Positions 7,847 through 16,724 of a stretch of DNA of 35,946 nt are shown here, piece by piece (positions within the stretch are counted from its first letter, which is position 1; each line of letters starts with the position of its first letter). The notes beneath the pieces were generated by a model that worked only from the letters and a program-made list of their open reading frames with translations, ran no database searches and was not told the DNA's origin. Made by a program: the position numbers and the translations under genes. Source of the DNA: Pseudomonadota bacterium (GTDB lineage: Bacteria; Pseudomonadota; Gammaproteobacteria; Burkholderiales; Usitatibacteraceae); NCBI GenBank assembly GCA_029781595.1, contig JAKOWJ010000053.1, positions 1 to 35,946 on the forward strand, in the 5' to 3' direction.

Positions 7847-9141
7847 AGCGAGGCTTCTACACCATCATGGCGGCGCAATTCTTCTCGTCGCTCGCCGACA
7901 ACGCCCTGCTCATCGCCGCCATCGCCCTGCTGTTCCAGCTCCAGGGGCCCGCCTGGCTCACGCCGCTGCTCAAGTTCTTCTTCACCGTCTCCTACGTGGT
8001 GCTGGCCGCCTTCGTGGGCGCCTTCGCGGACTCCATGCCCAAGGGCCGCGTGATGTTCGCGACCAACACGATCAAGATGGCCGGCTGCGCCCTGCTCTTC
8101 TTCCACGACCTGGTGAGCCTGCCGGGCCTCGCCCCCTACTGGTTCGTGATGCTGGCGTACGCGGTCGTGGGCCTGGGGGCGGCGGCGTACTCGCCCGCCA
8201 AGTACGGCATCCTCACCGAGCTCCTGCCGCCCGAGCAGCTCGTGGCGGCCAACGGCTGGATCGAGGGCCTCACCGTGGCCTCCATCGTCCTGGGCACCGT
8301 GCTCGGCGGCGTGCTCATCGGGCCCAAGGTCTCGGCCTATCTCCTCTCGTTCGACCTGCCGATGGTGGACACCGGCATCGACACCCCGCCCGAGGCCGCC
8401 ATCACGGTGATCTGCTTCATCTACCTCGTCGCGGCGCTCTTCAACCTCGCCATCCCGGACACCGGCGCGCGCTACCCGACCCAGGCGCGCGCGCCCGTCC
8501 GGCTGCTCGTCGACTTCGCGCACTGCTTCACCACCCTCTGGAAGGACAAGCTGGGCCAGATCTCGCTCGCCGTCACCACGCTCTTCTGGGGCGCCGGCGC
8601 CACGCTCCAGTTCATCGTGCTCAAGTGGGCCGAGCAGCACCTGAACCTGCCGCTTTCCCAGGGCGCGATCCTGCAGGGGGTGTCGGCCCTGGGCATCGCC
8701 ATGGGCGCGGTGCTCGCCGCGCGCATCGTGCCGCTCAAGCGCGCCGTGGGCGTGCTGCCCGTGGGCATCGCCATGGGCGTGGTGGTGATGGCGATGATCT
8801 TCGTGAGCTGGATGCCGCTGGTCTACGCCCTGCTGGTGCTGGTGGGCGCCCTGGCCGGCTTCTTCGTCGTGCCGATGAACGCGCTGCTGCAGCACCGCGG
8901 CCACGTGCTGCTGTCGGCCGGGCACTCGATCGCCGTCCAGAACTTCAACGAGAACGTGAGCATCCTGGTGATGCTCGCCCTCTACGCGCTCATGATCAAG
9001 ATGGACGTGCACATCAACGCCGTGATCGTCCTGTTCGGCTGCTTCGTGTCGGCGGCGATGTTCCTGGTCATGCGCTGGAACGCCGCCAACCACCGCGCCG
9101 ATCCCCACCTCGACCGGCTCATCGGCGAGGCCAAGCACTAG
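7843..9141 (+). CDS. lplT: Lysophospholipid transporter LplT (MFS)
   Basis: Major-facilitator inner-membrane protein that flips lysophospholipids (mainly lyso-PE) inward for reacylation. The GTG at 7843 begins the strongly conserved N-terminus KRGFYTIMAAQFFSSLADNA, and the product is 432 aa. Multiple hydrophobic helices fill the sequence, with the YSPAKYGILTELLP segment and the NGWIEGLTV segment typical of LplT, and a late GFFVVPMNALLQHRG motif. In many bacteria lplT is next to or fused with the acyltransferase aas; no acyltransferase is visible here. It follows the EAL gene by 88 bp on the same strand and converges with the cytochrome operon, whose last gene ends 27 bp away. Confidence 0.92.
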   Translation: MKRGFYTIMAAQFFSSLADNALLIAAIALLFQLQGPAWLTPLLKFFFTVSYVVLAAFVGAFADSMPKGRVMFATNTIKMAGCALLFFHDLVSLPGLAPYWFVMLAYAVVGLGAAAYSPAKYGILTELLPPEQLVAANGWIEGLTVASIVLGTVLGGVLIGPKVSAYLLSFDLPMVDTGIDTPPEAAITVICFIYLVAALFNLAIPDTGARYPTQARAPVRLLVDFAHCFTTLWKDKLGQISLAVTTLFWGAGATLQFIVLKWAEQHLNLPLSQGAILQGVSALGIAMGAVLAARIVPLKRAVGVLPVGIAMGVVVMAMIFVSWMPLVYALLVLVGALAGFFVVPMNALLQHRGHVLLSAGHSIAVQNFNENVSILVMLALYALMIKMDVHINAVIVLFGCFVSAAMFLVMRWNAANHRADPHLDRLIGEAKH

Positions 9142-9142
9142 C

Positions 9143-9158
9143 CCGGGCGCCCGCCCGG
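9143..9158. terminator. GC hairpin between convergent lplT and the cytochrome operon
   Basis: CCGGGC (9143-9148) and GCCCGG (9153-9158) are a perfect inverted repeat with a 4-nt loop, in the 27-bp gap between two convergent stop codons. No T-tract is present on either side, so it could only be a weak bidirectional terminator or transcript-end stabiliser. Confidence 0.3.
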
Positions 9159-9168
9159 CCGCGCCCCG

Positions 9169-11595
9169 CTATTCCGTGGTCGCGGCGTAGCCCAGGAACT
9201 CGTCCGGGCTCACGCGGATGGCCGCGCCCGTCGGGCAGGCCCGCACGCAGGCCGCGCCCCCGGGAAGGTCCTTGCACATGTCGCACTTCACGGCCTTCTT
9301 CGGGATGTCCTTGCCCTTGGGCTTGGGCTCCAGGCCCGGCTCGGGCCCGGCCCCCAGCACCAGCCACGAGAACAGGCTCGGCCGCCGGCGCTTCGGGTCC
9401 ACCGGCGCGAGCTGGATCACGCCGTAGGGGCAGTTCTTCTCGCAGTTGCCGCAGCCGATGCACGAGTCGTTCACGAACACCTCGCCGTTGGGCGAGCGGT
9501 GGATCGCGTCGGGCGGGCAGTCCTTCATGCAGTGCGGGTGCTCGCAGTGCCGGCACGAGGTCGGCACGTGGATCTCGGCGAACGTGGGACCGGCCTCCCG
9601 GTCCAGCCGCGAGGTGCCGTCGTGCACGTCGGCGCAGGCCTTCTCGCAGTTGTCGCAGCGCACGCACAGCGACTCGTCGATGAGCAGCACGTCGGTCGCC
9701 TCCCCCACGCCCTGCTGCAGCAGGAAGGCGATGATGTTGCCCGGGTCGGGCGCGGCTTCCATGGCGGCGTTCACGCGCAGCCGGTCCAGGAACCGCGCCT
9801 CCATCTCCTCGCGCCACTTCGGGTTGCGGCCCAGCACCCGCTTGAAGGTCGTGGCGTCGAGCACCACGGCCTCCGTGGTGACCGCCGCGCGCACCGTGGC
9901 CGACCGTGGCGAGTCGGTGAGCAGCGCCATCTCGCCCACGTAGTTGCCCGCCGAGAGGTAGGAGAGCACGACCTCGCGGCCGGCGATCTCCCGGGAGACC
10001 ATCACCGAGCCGCGGCGCAGCAGGTACAGGCCGTCCGGCGCGTCGCCCTCGCGGAAGAGCAGCTCGTTGCCGCCGTACTTGCGCACCTCCACGCCGCTCG
10101 TCACCAGCTCGGTGAGCTCCTCCTCGGGCAGCATCGGCGCGAGGTAGGCGCGCACGGCGCGCTTGAGGAAGGTCTCGTCGATCTGCCGGCGCACCGACTC
10201 CACGGAGGCCACCAGCTTGAGCATGGCCCGGCGCGGGGCCTCCACCAGCACGCAGAAGTCGCCCGCGCGCACGGTGCTCGAGCGGCGCCGGCCCGAGATG
10301 AGGCCCAGCTCGCCGAAGAACTGCCCGGCCCCCAGCACGAACTCCTTGCCGCCCTCGGCCTCGATCTTCACGGTGCCGGCGACGATCATGAAGAACGAGT
10401 TGGTGTAGTCGTTGCGCCGGAAGAGCACCTCGTTCGCCCGCGGGGTCTGCAGCTCGCTCTCGAGCAGGAACTCGCGAAGCTGCAGGCGGTTGATGCCCCC
10501 CAGAAGCGGCAGCTGGTCCTGGATCACGTCCAGCACCTGCGAGACGGTCTTCGTCTTGGAGAAGCCCGCGAACTTCTTCGCGAGCAGCGGCTCGTCGGCC
10601 GGCTCCACCGTGCGGCCCAGCGCCGACTCGACCACCTCGTAGCCCTGGTTCATCGCCTGCTTGATGAGCGGGTAGCCGCCCAGGGCGCCCACGATGTACA
10701 GGCCCTTGACGTTCGACTCGTAGGTGTCGGTGAGCTCCGGCACGGCGTTGGGGTCGCTCGAGGGGAACTTCACCCCGAAGCTCTCGACGAGCTTGCGCGG
10801 CGGGATGCCGCCCAGGCGGGCGATGATGCGGTGGCACTCCAGGACGTCCGGGCCGTCCGGGCTCTTCACGTGGAAGCGCAGCGGCACCTCCCCGCCCGCG
10901 CGCTCGACCTTCGCCGCGGAGGTGCCGTAGCGGATCTCCACGCGCCCTTCCTTGATGGCGCTGAGGATCAGGGTGAGGTTGCCCTCCTTGCAGCGCGTGA
11001 ACTCCTCGTTGCGGTTCACCAGGATCACGCGGTTCTGCTCCGACAGGGCCAGCGCGTTCTCGATGGCCGCGTCTCCCGCGCCCACCACCACGATCGTCTC
11101 GTCCTCGTACTCCTTCGGGTCGTCGAGCTGGTACTGCACGCCCTCCAGCGCCTCGCCCTCCACGCCCAGCTTGCGCAGGTTTCCCTGCAGGCCGATGGCC
11201 AGCACGATCTTGCGGCAGAAGTAGGTCTCGCCCTGCTTGGTGCGCACCTCGAAGGCGTTGTCCTCGCCGGTGATGGCCGTGACCTCCTGGCCGTAGCGGA
11301 TGTTCACCTTGTGGCGCCTGAGCTCCTCGTCCCACTTCTCGAGGATCTCCTCGCGCTTGCCGGCGGCGAAGCTCATGGGGCTGCGCAGCGGCAGGATCTG
11401 CGGCTCGGCCATCACGTGCTTGCCCTTCTGGTACTTGTAGATCGTGTTCGAGGCTTGTGCCTCGGACTCGAGCAGCACGTGCGAGACGCCGAGCTCGGCC
11501 GCGTGCGCCGCGGCGGAGAGCCCGGCCGGCCCGGAGCCGATGATGCCGACCTTGAGCCAGCGGAATTCGGTGCGTTGGTCGAACTGGGAGGACAT
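9169..11595 (-). CDS. FAD/NAD(P) oxidoreductase fused to two cyclic-nucleotide-binding domains and a four-cluster ferredoxin
   Basis: An 808-aa cytoplasmic fusion with no signal peptide or membrane helix. Residues about 15-330 are a thioredoxin-reductase/YpdA-like flavin domain (FAD motif GSGPAG at 20-25; second Rossmann motif VVVGAGDAAIENA near 172) without a CXXC redox centre. Two CRP-type cyclic-nucleotide-binding domains follow: GELGL...RRRSSTVRA near 428-442 and GEMALLTDSPRSATVRA near 552. The second keeps the usual Glu and Arg-Ser contacts. The C-terminus (about 647-800) has four cysteine sets (CVRCDNCEKAC, CRHCEHPHCMKDC, CIGCGNCEKNC, CDMC...CVRAC), as in DmsB/NrfC-type electron-transfer subunits. 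It is the last gene of the operon, its ATG 5 bp after the preceding stop, with that stop lying beside the AGGTGA ribosome-binding site. A plausible role is moving electrons between NAD(P)H and the membrane under nucleotide control; this is inference. Confidence 0.85.
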   Translation of the reverse strand: MSSQFDQRTEFRWLKVGIIGSGPAGLSAAAHAAELGVSHVLLESEAQASNTIYKYQKGKHVMAEPQILPLRSPMSFAAGKREEILEKWDEELRRHKVNIRYGQEVTAITGEDNAFEVRTKQGETYFCRKIVLAIGLQGNLRKLGVEGEALEGVQYQLDDPKEYEDETIVVVGAGDAAIENALALSEQNRVILVNRNEEFTRCKEGNLTLILSAIKEGRVEIRYGTSAAKVERAGGEVPLRFHVKSPDGPDVLECHRIIARLGGIPPRKLVESFGVKFPSSDPNAVPELTDTYESNVKGLYIVGALGGYPLIKQAMNQGYEVVESALGRTVEPADEPLLAKKFAGFSKTKTVSQVLDVIQDQLPLLGGINRLQLREFLLESELQTPRANEVLFRRNDYTNSFFMIVAGTVKIEAEGGKEFVLGAGQFFGELGLISGRRRSSTVRAGDFCVLVEAPRRAMLKLVASVESVRRQIDETFLKRAVRAYLAPMLPEEELTELVTSGVEVRKYGGNELLFREGDAPDGLYLLRRGSVMVSREIAGREVVLSYLSAGNYVGEMALLTDSPRSATVRAAVTTEAVVLDATTFKRVLGRNPKWREEMEARFLDRLRVNAAMEAAPDPGNIIAFLLQQGVGEATDVLLIDESLCVRCDNCEKACADVHDGTSRLDREAGPTFAEIHVPTSCRHCEHPHCMKDCPPDAIHRSPNGEVFVNDSCIGCGNCEKNCPYGVIQLAPVDPKRRRPSLFSWLVLGAGPEPGLEPKPKGKDIPKKAVKCDMCKDLPGGAACVRACPTGAAIRVSPDEFLGYAATTE

Positions 11596-11600
11596 GCCGG

Positions 11601-12914
11601 TCACCTCGCCACGAAGGTCTTCAGGCCCGCGAGCGCCGCCTGGAAGCGCTCGCGCTTGTACTTCTCGTCGTCCTTCACCGCATCGAACACGCGGTCGAGC
11701 GCCGCGTTGGCCCCGCGCACGTCCGCGAGCGCCCCGCGCCTGGCCAGGAAGTTGAGCACGCTCGCGATCGCCATGGACGCCTGCTCCGCGCCCGAGTAGT
11801 CGCCGTACTGGCCCGCCAGGCCGTCGTCGACGAGGCCGGCCACGATGGCCCGCAGGTCCGCGTCGTCGAAGTCGCGGCCGCGCAGCTTGCCGACCACCGC
11901 GTCCAGGCCCTTGCGCAGCCGACCGGCCGCCTCCATCGCGTCGCCCCCCTCGCCCGCCACCGCCTTGTGCAGCTTGAGCACGAGCTCGTTGAACGCCGGC
12001 GCGTCGCCCGGATAGGTGCGCCGGACGATCTGCCGGAGCATGAGCAGGTTGGCGTCGTTGAAGCGGATGGTGCCCGGGCGCGTGCCCACGCGCGGCTTCC
12101 AGCGCGTCTCCGACATCGGGTGGTGGCAGGCGTGGCAGTCGAAGACCACCAGCTCGGGGAACAGGCCGTCCTTGCCGCGCTTCGGGTCCAGCACCACGTC
12201 GAGCTGCTCCTGCGCGGCGAGCGCCTGGCCGATCGCCCAGACGCGCACCGGGTCCCAGCGGCCCTTGCGCTTCTGCCAGTCCTCGTCCGGCACGAAGTGC
12301 GGCGGCTGCGTCTGGGTGAAGGTGTCGAGCTCGAAGCTGATGCGCGGGTGGCCCGCGCCCATGATGCGGTGCGTGACGAACTTGTCCTTGTTGCCGAAGT
12401 GGCAGGACAGGCACAGCCGCGCGAGCGCCACCGGGTCGTCCGTGGGATACAGGCCGTTGCGCACGTTCTCCTCGTGGGTGGCCCCCGGCGCCACGTGCGA
12501 CTTGATCCAGTTCTGGGCCGGCCCGTGGCAGGCCTCGCAGCTCACCCCGTCGCTCGCCTTGAAGCGCTCGCCCTGGTACTGCGCGGGCGGGTTGTAGCCG
12601 TGGCAGTCGGTGCAGACCTTCGCCTCCCAGGCCGGCTGCTTCAGGCCCAGGTTCGAGACGATGCGCTTGCTGCGCTCGTTCCAGAGCACCTGCCGGGCGC
12701 GCAGCGCGTGCTTGTCCACGCGCGACCAGGTCACGTACTCGGTCTGCAGCACGTTCGAGCCCTTCCACGGGGTGATGGAGCCGTGGCACAGGCTGGAGGC
12801 GCAGTTGACCACGCCGACGTTCATCGCCTTCTGCGCGTAGGGCAGCGGCGGCGCCTCCGCCGCCTGCGCCGCGAGCGCGGCCACCGTGAGCCCGAGGGCC
12901 AGGATCTTTCTCAT
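11601..12914 (-). CDS. Periplasmic multiheme cytochrome c (four CXXCH plus one CX4CH)
   Basis: A 437-aa protein with a Sec signal peptide (about residues 1-18, ending AAQAAEA), so it is periplasmic. Four classical heme sites are visible: CTDCH, CEACH, CLSCH and CHACH. A fifth candidate, Cys38-x4-Cys43-His44 (CASSLCH), has a CX4CH spacing, as known from class III cytochromes c3. Sequence around the heme sites (GVSCEACHGPAQNW, CHACHHPMSETRW) resembles the cytochrome c-554 group. The last ~170 residues lack hemes and look alpha-helical. The ATG overlaps the stop of the decaheme gene by 4 bp (ATGA), so translation is probably coupled. Likely a soluble periplasmic electron shuttle; partner and substrate are not determinable. 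Confidence 0.85.
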   Translation of the reverse strand: MRKILALGLTVAALAAQAAEAPPLPYAQKAMNVGVVNCASSLCHGSITPWKGSNVLQTEYVTWSRVDKHALRARQVLWNERSKRIVSNLGLKQPAWEAKVCTDCHGYNPPAQYQGERFKASDGVSCEACHGPAQNWIKSHVAPGATHEENVRNGLYPTDDPVALARLCLSCHFGNKDKFVTHRIMGAGHPRISFELDTFTQTQPPHFVPDEDWQKRKGRWDPVRVWAIGQALAAQEQLDVVLDPKRGKDGLFPELVVFDCHACHHPMSETRWKPRVGTRPGTIRFNDANLLMLRQIVRRTYPGDAPAFNELVLKLHKAVAGEGGDAMEAAGRLRKGLDAVVGKLRGRDFDDADLRAIVAGLVDDGLAGQYGDYSGAEQASMAIASVLNFLARRGALADVRGANAALDRVFDAVKDDEKYKRERFQAALAGLKTFVAR

Positions 12915-15900
12915 CGCGCCTCCGCCTTCTTCATCTCGTCCGGCGGCCGCGGACGGCGGTCGGCCGGCGGCCGCCCGTCCCGGAAGTCGCCGGGCCTGCC
13001 GGTGTCGCTCACGGTCCAGACGGTGCCGTCGGGCCGCAGGTAGAACTGGTGCTGCTCCTCGCGGTTGAAGGGGCGCGAGCCGATGCGGCCGAAGACCGCG
13101 ATCTGGCCGCCCGTCTCGTCCACGGCGCGGTCGCGGTCCAGCCCCTTGGCGAGCGAGAGCGCCGGGGAGGCCGTCTCGCGCCAGGCGATGACCCGCGGCC
13201 GCGGCTCGGGGCTGAAGCCGTAGAACTTGGGCTGGATCTCGGGCGAGGTGAGCTGCAGCACCTTCAGGCCGTTCGCGCCGTCCGCCACGTAGCCGAAGAG
13301 CGAGGCGTTGGTGGTGCCCACGATCACGTCGCGCGCGTCGTTGAGCTTGCCGCCGTCGGTGAACTTCTGCACGAGGCGCGGGCGCTCCGGCGCCTCCACG
13401 TCGACGATCGCCAGGCCCTCCCGCCCGGCCGCCACGTAGGCATACGTGCGCGCCACGTAGACGCGGTGGGCGTCCGCGAGGGGCACGCGGGCGCCCGGGA
13501 CGAGCCTCGCCTTCTCCGGCACCGTCACGTCCACGACCTCGAGGCCGGCCTCGTCCGCCACGAACAGATACCGGAACTGCAGCGCCGAGGCGCGGGCGCC
13601 CTTCACCGGCACCACCGCGACCTTCTTCGGGTGGAGCGGGTCCGCGAGGTCCAGGATCACGATGCCGGCGTCGGCCGCGACGTAGAGGTAATCCCCGCCG
13701 ATGGTCACGTGCCGCGCGCCCTTGAGGATCCCGTCCTCGTTCCAGGTGAGCGCGCGCGTGAGGAAGTTGTTGCGCGGCTCGCCGTCGGCCAGCGTGTTCA
13801 CGTTGGTGAGGATGAGGCCTTCCTCCGAGTCGGTGATCACAGCGTAGCTGTAGATGGGGTGGAAGGCCTGCTCCTGGTTCACCTTGCGCATGAGATCGCC
13901 CTGGTTGCGCAGGGGCGAGATGGCCTGGTTGGTGGGCAGCACCACGCAGGTCGCGTTGCGCGAGGCGATGTGCGTGTCCTGCCCCAGCGGCGAGAACGGC
14001 GCCGAGACGATTCGCTGCGAGACGCCCTTGTTGCCGATGTTGGCCACGTCGTACACGCGCATCCCTCCCGGGCCCTCGGCCGAGTAGAGGTACTCGCCGC
14101 GCAGCATCACGCAGCCCGAGGGGCCGCCGCTGCGGTGGTCGTGGGCCTCGGGCAGGCGCCGGCCGCGCTTCTCGTGGTCGGCGTACCAGTCGGGGTAGGC
14201 GTAGCGGTGCAGGTAGCTGCCGATCACCGCCTGCGGCTCGTCCCACTCCGTCACCTGCACGGCCTGCACGTTGCCGGCCTCGCCGAGCCAGGCGTTGAAG
14301 CCGACGAAGTTCACGAAGTTGGTGCCCTGAAGCAGCAGCTGCGCCATGATCGCGTTGTTGTCGTTGCGGTCCGAGACGTGGCAGTCGGTGCAGGTCTTGG
14401 TCTCCGTCTTGCGGACGGTGTGCGGGAAGTGCGGCGCGAAGGCCTGCGAGGAGAAGCCGCTCGCGGCCATGGGCGGCTGCTGGATGTAGATGCGCTCGCG
14501 GTTGGCGTTGGTCGAGGAGAGCACCAGCGCCGAGGAGGAGCGGATCGGCGCGATGCGCCCGCCCTTGACCGGCCCGTGCTTGCCCAGCTGGAACATCTGG
14601 TCGCGCGCCACCTGCGGGTTGTAGGTCGCGTAGTTGCGCGTCTCGCCCCCCTCGTAGTGGTGGCGCTCGGTCTTCCAGTTGGCCTGGATGGGCAGGTGAC
14701 AGCCGCCGCAGCTCGTGGTCCACGACAGGTGGCAGGTGAAGCAGGTCATCTTCTCGTCCGGGTGGGCGTACTCCTTGGCCCCGGGCCCCCAGATGCCCCG
14801 CCGCCCCTCCTCGCCCGCGTGCATGAGCTTGGCGCGCGCGGCGCGCTCGTTGTACTTCGGGTTGCCGGGGGTCACGGAATCCTTCACCAGCGAGACCAGC
14901 CACTCCCGGTCGGGGAACATCGCCGAGCGCTGGTAGAGCTTGCCCTCGCGCCACTCGAAGCGCTTGCGCCCGTCCTGGGTGCGCAGCAGCGACAGGTCGA
15001 AGCCGCCGGGGCGCGCCGCGGGACCCGAGGTGCGCAGCGTGGGGTAGCTGGTCGCCGTGCCGTGGCAGTCCCGGCAGTCGATCTCGACCGCCGCGGCCAC
15101 CTCGCCGTAGATGTGGCCGTTGCCGTGCATGTCCTGCGCGAAGTGGCAGTCCACGCACTGGAAGCCCAGGTCCAGGTGGATCGAGGTGAGGTGCACCGCC
15201 TTCTTGAACTTCTGCGGGTCCTCGTCGGAGACGGCCTTGCCGTCCTTGTCCAGGAGCGTGCCCTTGCGGTCGCGCTTGAACACCGCGCGGAAGTTCCAGC
15301 CGTGGCCGTGGTAGTCCGCGAACTGCGTGTCCTTGAGCTTCGGGTTAAGCTTCGAGACGTTCTTGAGGAACTCCGGGTCGCTCCACTTGCCGCGGATGGC
15401 GGCCTCTTCCGGGTTGCGGTCGAGGATGCGCCGCGCCTCCTCGTCGGTCGGGTACTTCTGCTTCTCCGGCCACATGAAGGGCGCGTCGGACTCGTAGTCC
15501 CACATGATCGTGCCGTAGTAGGAGTTCACGAACACGTTGGGCTGGTGCATGTGGCAGACCATGCACTGCGAGGACGGGATGGCGCGCGTGAACTCGTGGC
15601 GGATGGGGTGCCCCGGCTTGCCCTTCGGGATCGTGGGGTCCGCCGTGGCCGTCTCGCCCTCGTGGCCGTACTTCGCGTAGACGCCGGAGTGCAGCGGGTC
15701 CCGGTCGTTGGCGTAGATCGTGTGGCACGAGGTGCAGCCCGAGGAGCGGTAGTCGCCCGGCTGCTCGTTGGTGCCCAGGAACCACAGGTGCGGGTCGTTC
15801 AGGCGCGTCTTGGTGATGTTGATCACCGGCACGGCGATGCGGCTGCCGGTGCCGGGCCCGCGGTTGGACTGCTTGATGTCGGGCCGGCCCGGCTCGTCCA

Positions 15901-16708
15901 GCCGCTGCAGCGCGCCCGTGCTGTTGGGCAGGCCCACCTCCGGGAAGCCCGAGTTGATCACCCGCCCGCCGCGCTCGAACACGCGGAAGACGTCCGCCGG
16001 CGGGATGGTCTCCCAGGAGGGCAGCGCCGTGACGCTGGGCAGGATTCCCTTGGCCACCAGGAAGTCGGAGGGCTTCACCGGGTTCACGAGCGTCGCGCCC
16101 TGCCCGTCGCGCGTGTAGGCCTCGCCCAGGATGTAGCGCTTGAACGGCAGGATGCCGTTGTTGTAGGCCGCGCCGCCCCAGAGCATCGCCGAGGTGGACA
16201 TGAGGCTGCGCTCGGAGGCCTGGATGATGGCGAGGTGGCAGGCGCCGCAGGCCTCGCGGGCCACGCGCAGGTCGCCCGGGTTCACGAATCGCACGTACTC
16301 GGGCGCCTCGCGGTTGAGCAGCGTGTAGCTGCCCTCCGGGTTGGCGCTGTCGGGCCAGTGCCAGGCCTTCGGGTAGCGCGGCAGGACGTGCGCCTTCTCC
16401 AGCGCCGCGCGGTACTCGGGGGCCTCGCGCGCGAGGCCCTTGACGACCTTCACCGCCGCGTCGCCGCCGTGGCAGTCCGTGCACCCCAGGATCACGCCGG
16501 GGTTCTGGTGCATGGTGTGCCGGTCCGTGGCGGTGTGGCAGCTCATGCAGCCCGCGCTCTTCGCGTCGGCCTGCGCCACGGTCTGCTTCTCGGGCGCGGG
16601 CGGGGCCTTCACCCAGGCGCGCTCGACCGGGAGCTCGGCCGGCCCGCTCGCGCGCACGGCGAGCGCGACGGCGAGGATGGCCAGGGCGGTGAGGAGGCGT
16701 CGTGTCAT
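12911..16708 (-). CDS. Secreted decaheme cytochrome c fused to an LVIVD-repeat beta-propeller
   Basis: A 1265-aa protein with a Sec signal (residues 1 to about 20) and no lipobox, so it is periplasmic or exported. Ten CXXCH sites lie between residue 54 and about 775 (CMSCH, CTDCH, CGACH, CTSCH, CMVCH, CVDCH, CRDCH, CFTCH, CGGCH, CTDCH). From about 870 to 1160, heme-free sequence holds five LVIVD-type repeats (GGMRVYDVAN, GIVILDLADPLHP, GLEVVDVTVPEK, GLAIVDVEAPERP, GLKVLQLTSPE), a family expected to form a beta-propeller. The tail after 1200 is Pro/Arg-rich. It lies 16 bp after the barrel gene and overlaps the next cytochrome gene. It is much larger than the MtrA cytochromes that plug porins in Mtr complexes, so a different assembly is likely. 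It could be the terminal reductase/oxidase facing the substrate or a scaffold. No specific function is recognised. Confidence 0.85.
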   Translation of the reverse strand: MTRRLLTALAILAVALAVRASGPAELPVERAWVKAPPAPEKQTVAQADAKSAGCMSCHTATDRHTMHQNPGVILGCTDCHGGDAAVKVVKGLAREAPEYRAALEKAHVLPRYPKAWHWPDSANPEGSYTLLNREAPEYVRFVNPGDLRVAREACGACHLAIIQASERSLMSTSAMLWGGAAYNNGILPFKRYILGEAYTRDGQGATLVNPVKPSDFLVAKGILPSVTALPSWETIPPADVFRVFERGGRVINSGFPEVGLPNSTGALQRLDEPGRPDIKQSNRGPGTGSRIAVPVINITKTRLNDPHLWFLGTNEQPGDYRSSGCTSCHTIYANDRDPLHSGVYAKYGHEGETATADPTIPKGKPGHPIRHEFTRAIPSSQCMVCHMHQPNVFVNSYYGTIMWDYESDAPFMWPEKQKYPTDEEARRILDRNPEEAAIRGKWSDPEFLKNVSKLNPKLKDTQFADYHGHGWNFRAVFKRDRKGTLLDKDGKAVSDEDPQKFKKAVHLTSIHLDLGFQCVDCHFAQDMHGNGHIYGEVAAAVEIDCRDCHGTATSYPTLRTSGPAARPGGFDLSLLRTQDGRKRFEWREGKLYQRSAMFPDREWLVSLVKDSVTPGNPKYNERAARAKLMHAGEEGRRGIWGPGAKEYAHPDEKMTCFTCHLSWTTSCGGCHLPIQANWKTERHHYEGGETRNYATYNPQVARDQMFQLGKHGPVKGGRIAPIRSSSALVLSSTNANRERIYIQQPPMAASGFSSQAFAPHFPHTVRKTETKTCTDCHVSDRNDNNAIMAQLLLQGTNFVNFVGFNAWLGEAGNVQAVQVTEWDEPQAVIGSYLHRYAYPDWYADHEKRGRRLPEAHDHRSGGPSGCVMLRGEYLYSAEGPGGMRVYDVANIGNKGVSQRIVSAPFSPLGQDTHIASRNATCVVLPTNQAISPLRNQGDLMRKVNQEQAFHPIYSYAVITDSEEGLILTNVNTLADGEPRNNFLTRALTWNEDGILKGARHVTIGGDYLYVAADAGIVILDLADPLHPKKVAVVPVKGARASALQFRYLFVADEAGLEVVDVTVPEKARLVPGARVPLADAHRVYVARTYAYVAAGREGLAIVDVEAPERPRLVQKFTDGGKLNDARDVIVGTTNASLFGYVADGANGLKVLQLTSPEIQPKFYGFSPEPRPRVIAWRETASPALSLAKGLDRDRAVDETGGQIAVFGRIGSRPFNREEQHQFYLRPDGTVWTVSDTGRPGDFRDGRPPADRRPRPPDEMKKAEAR

Positions 16709-16724
16709 GGCGGGGGCGTCGCGC

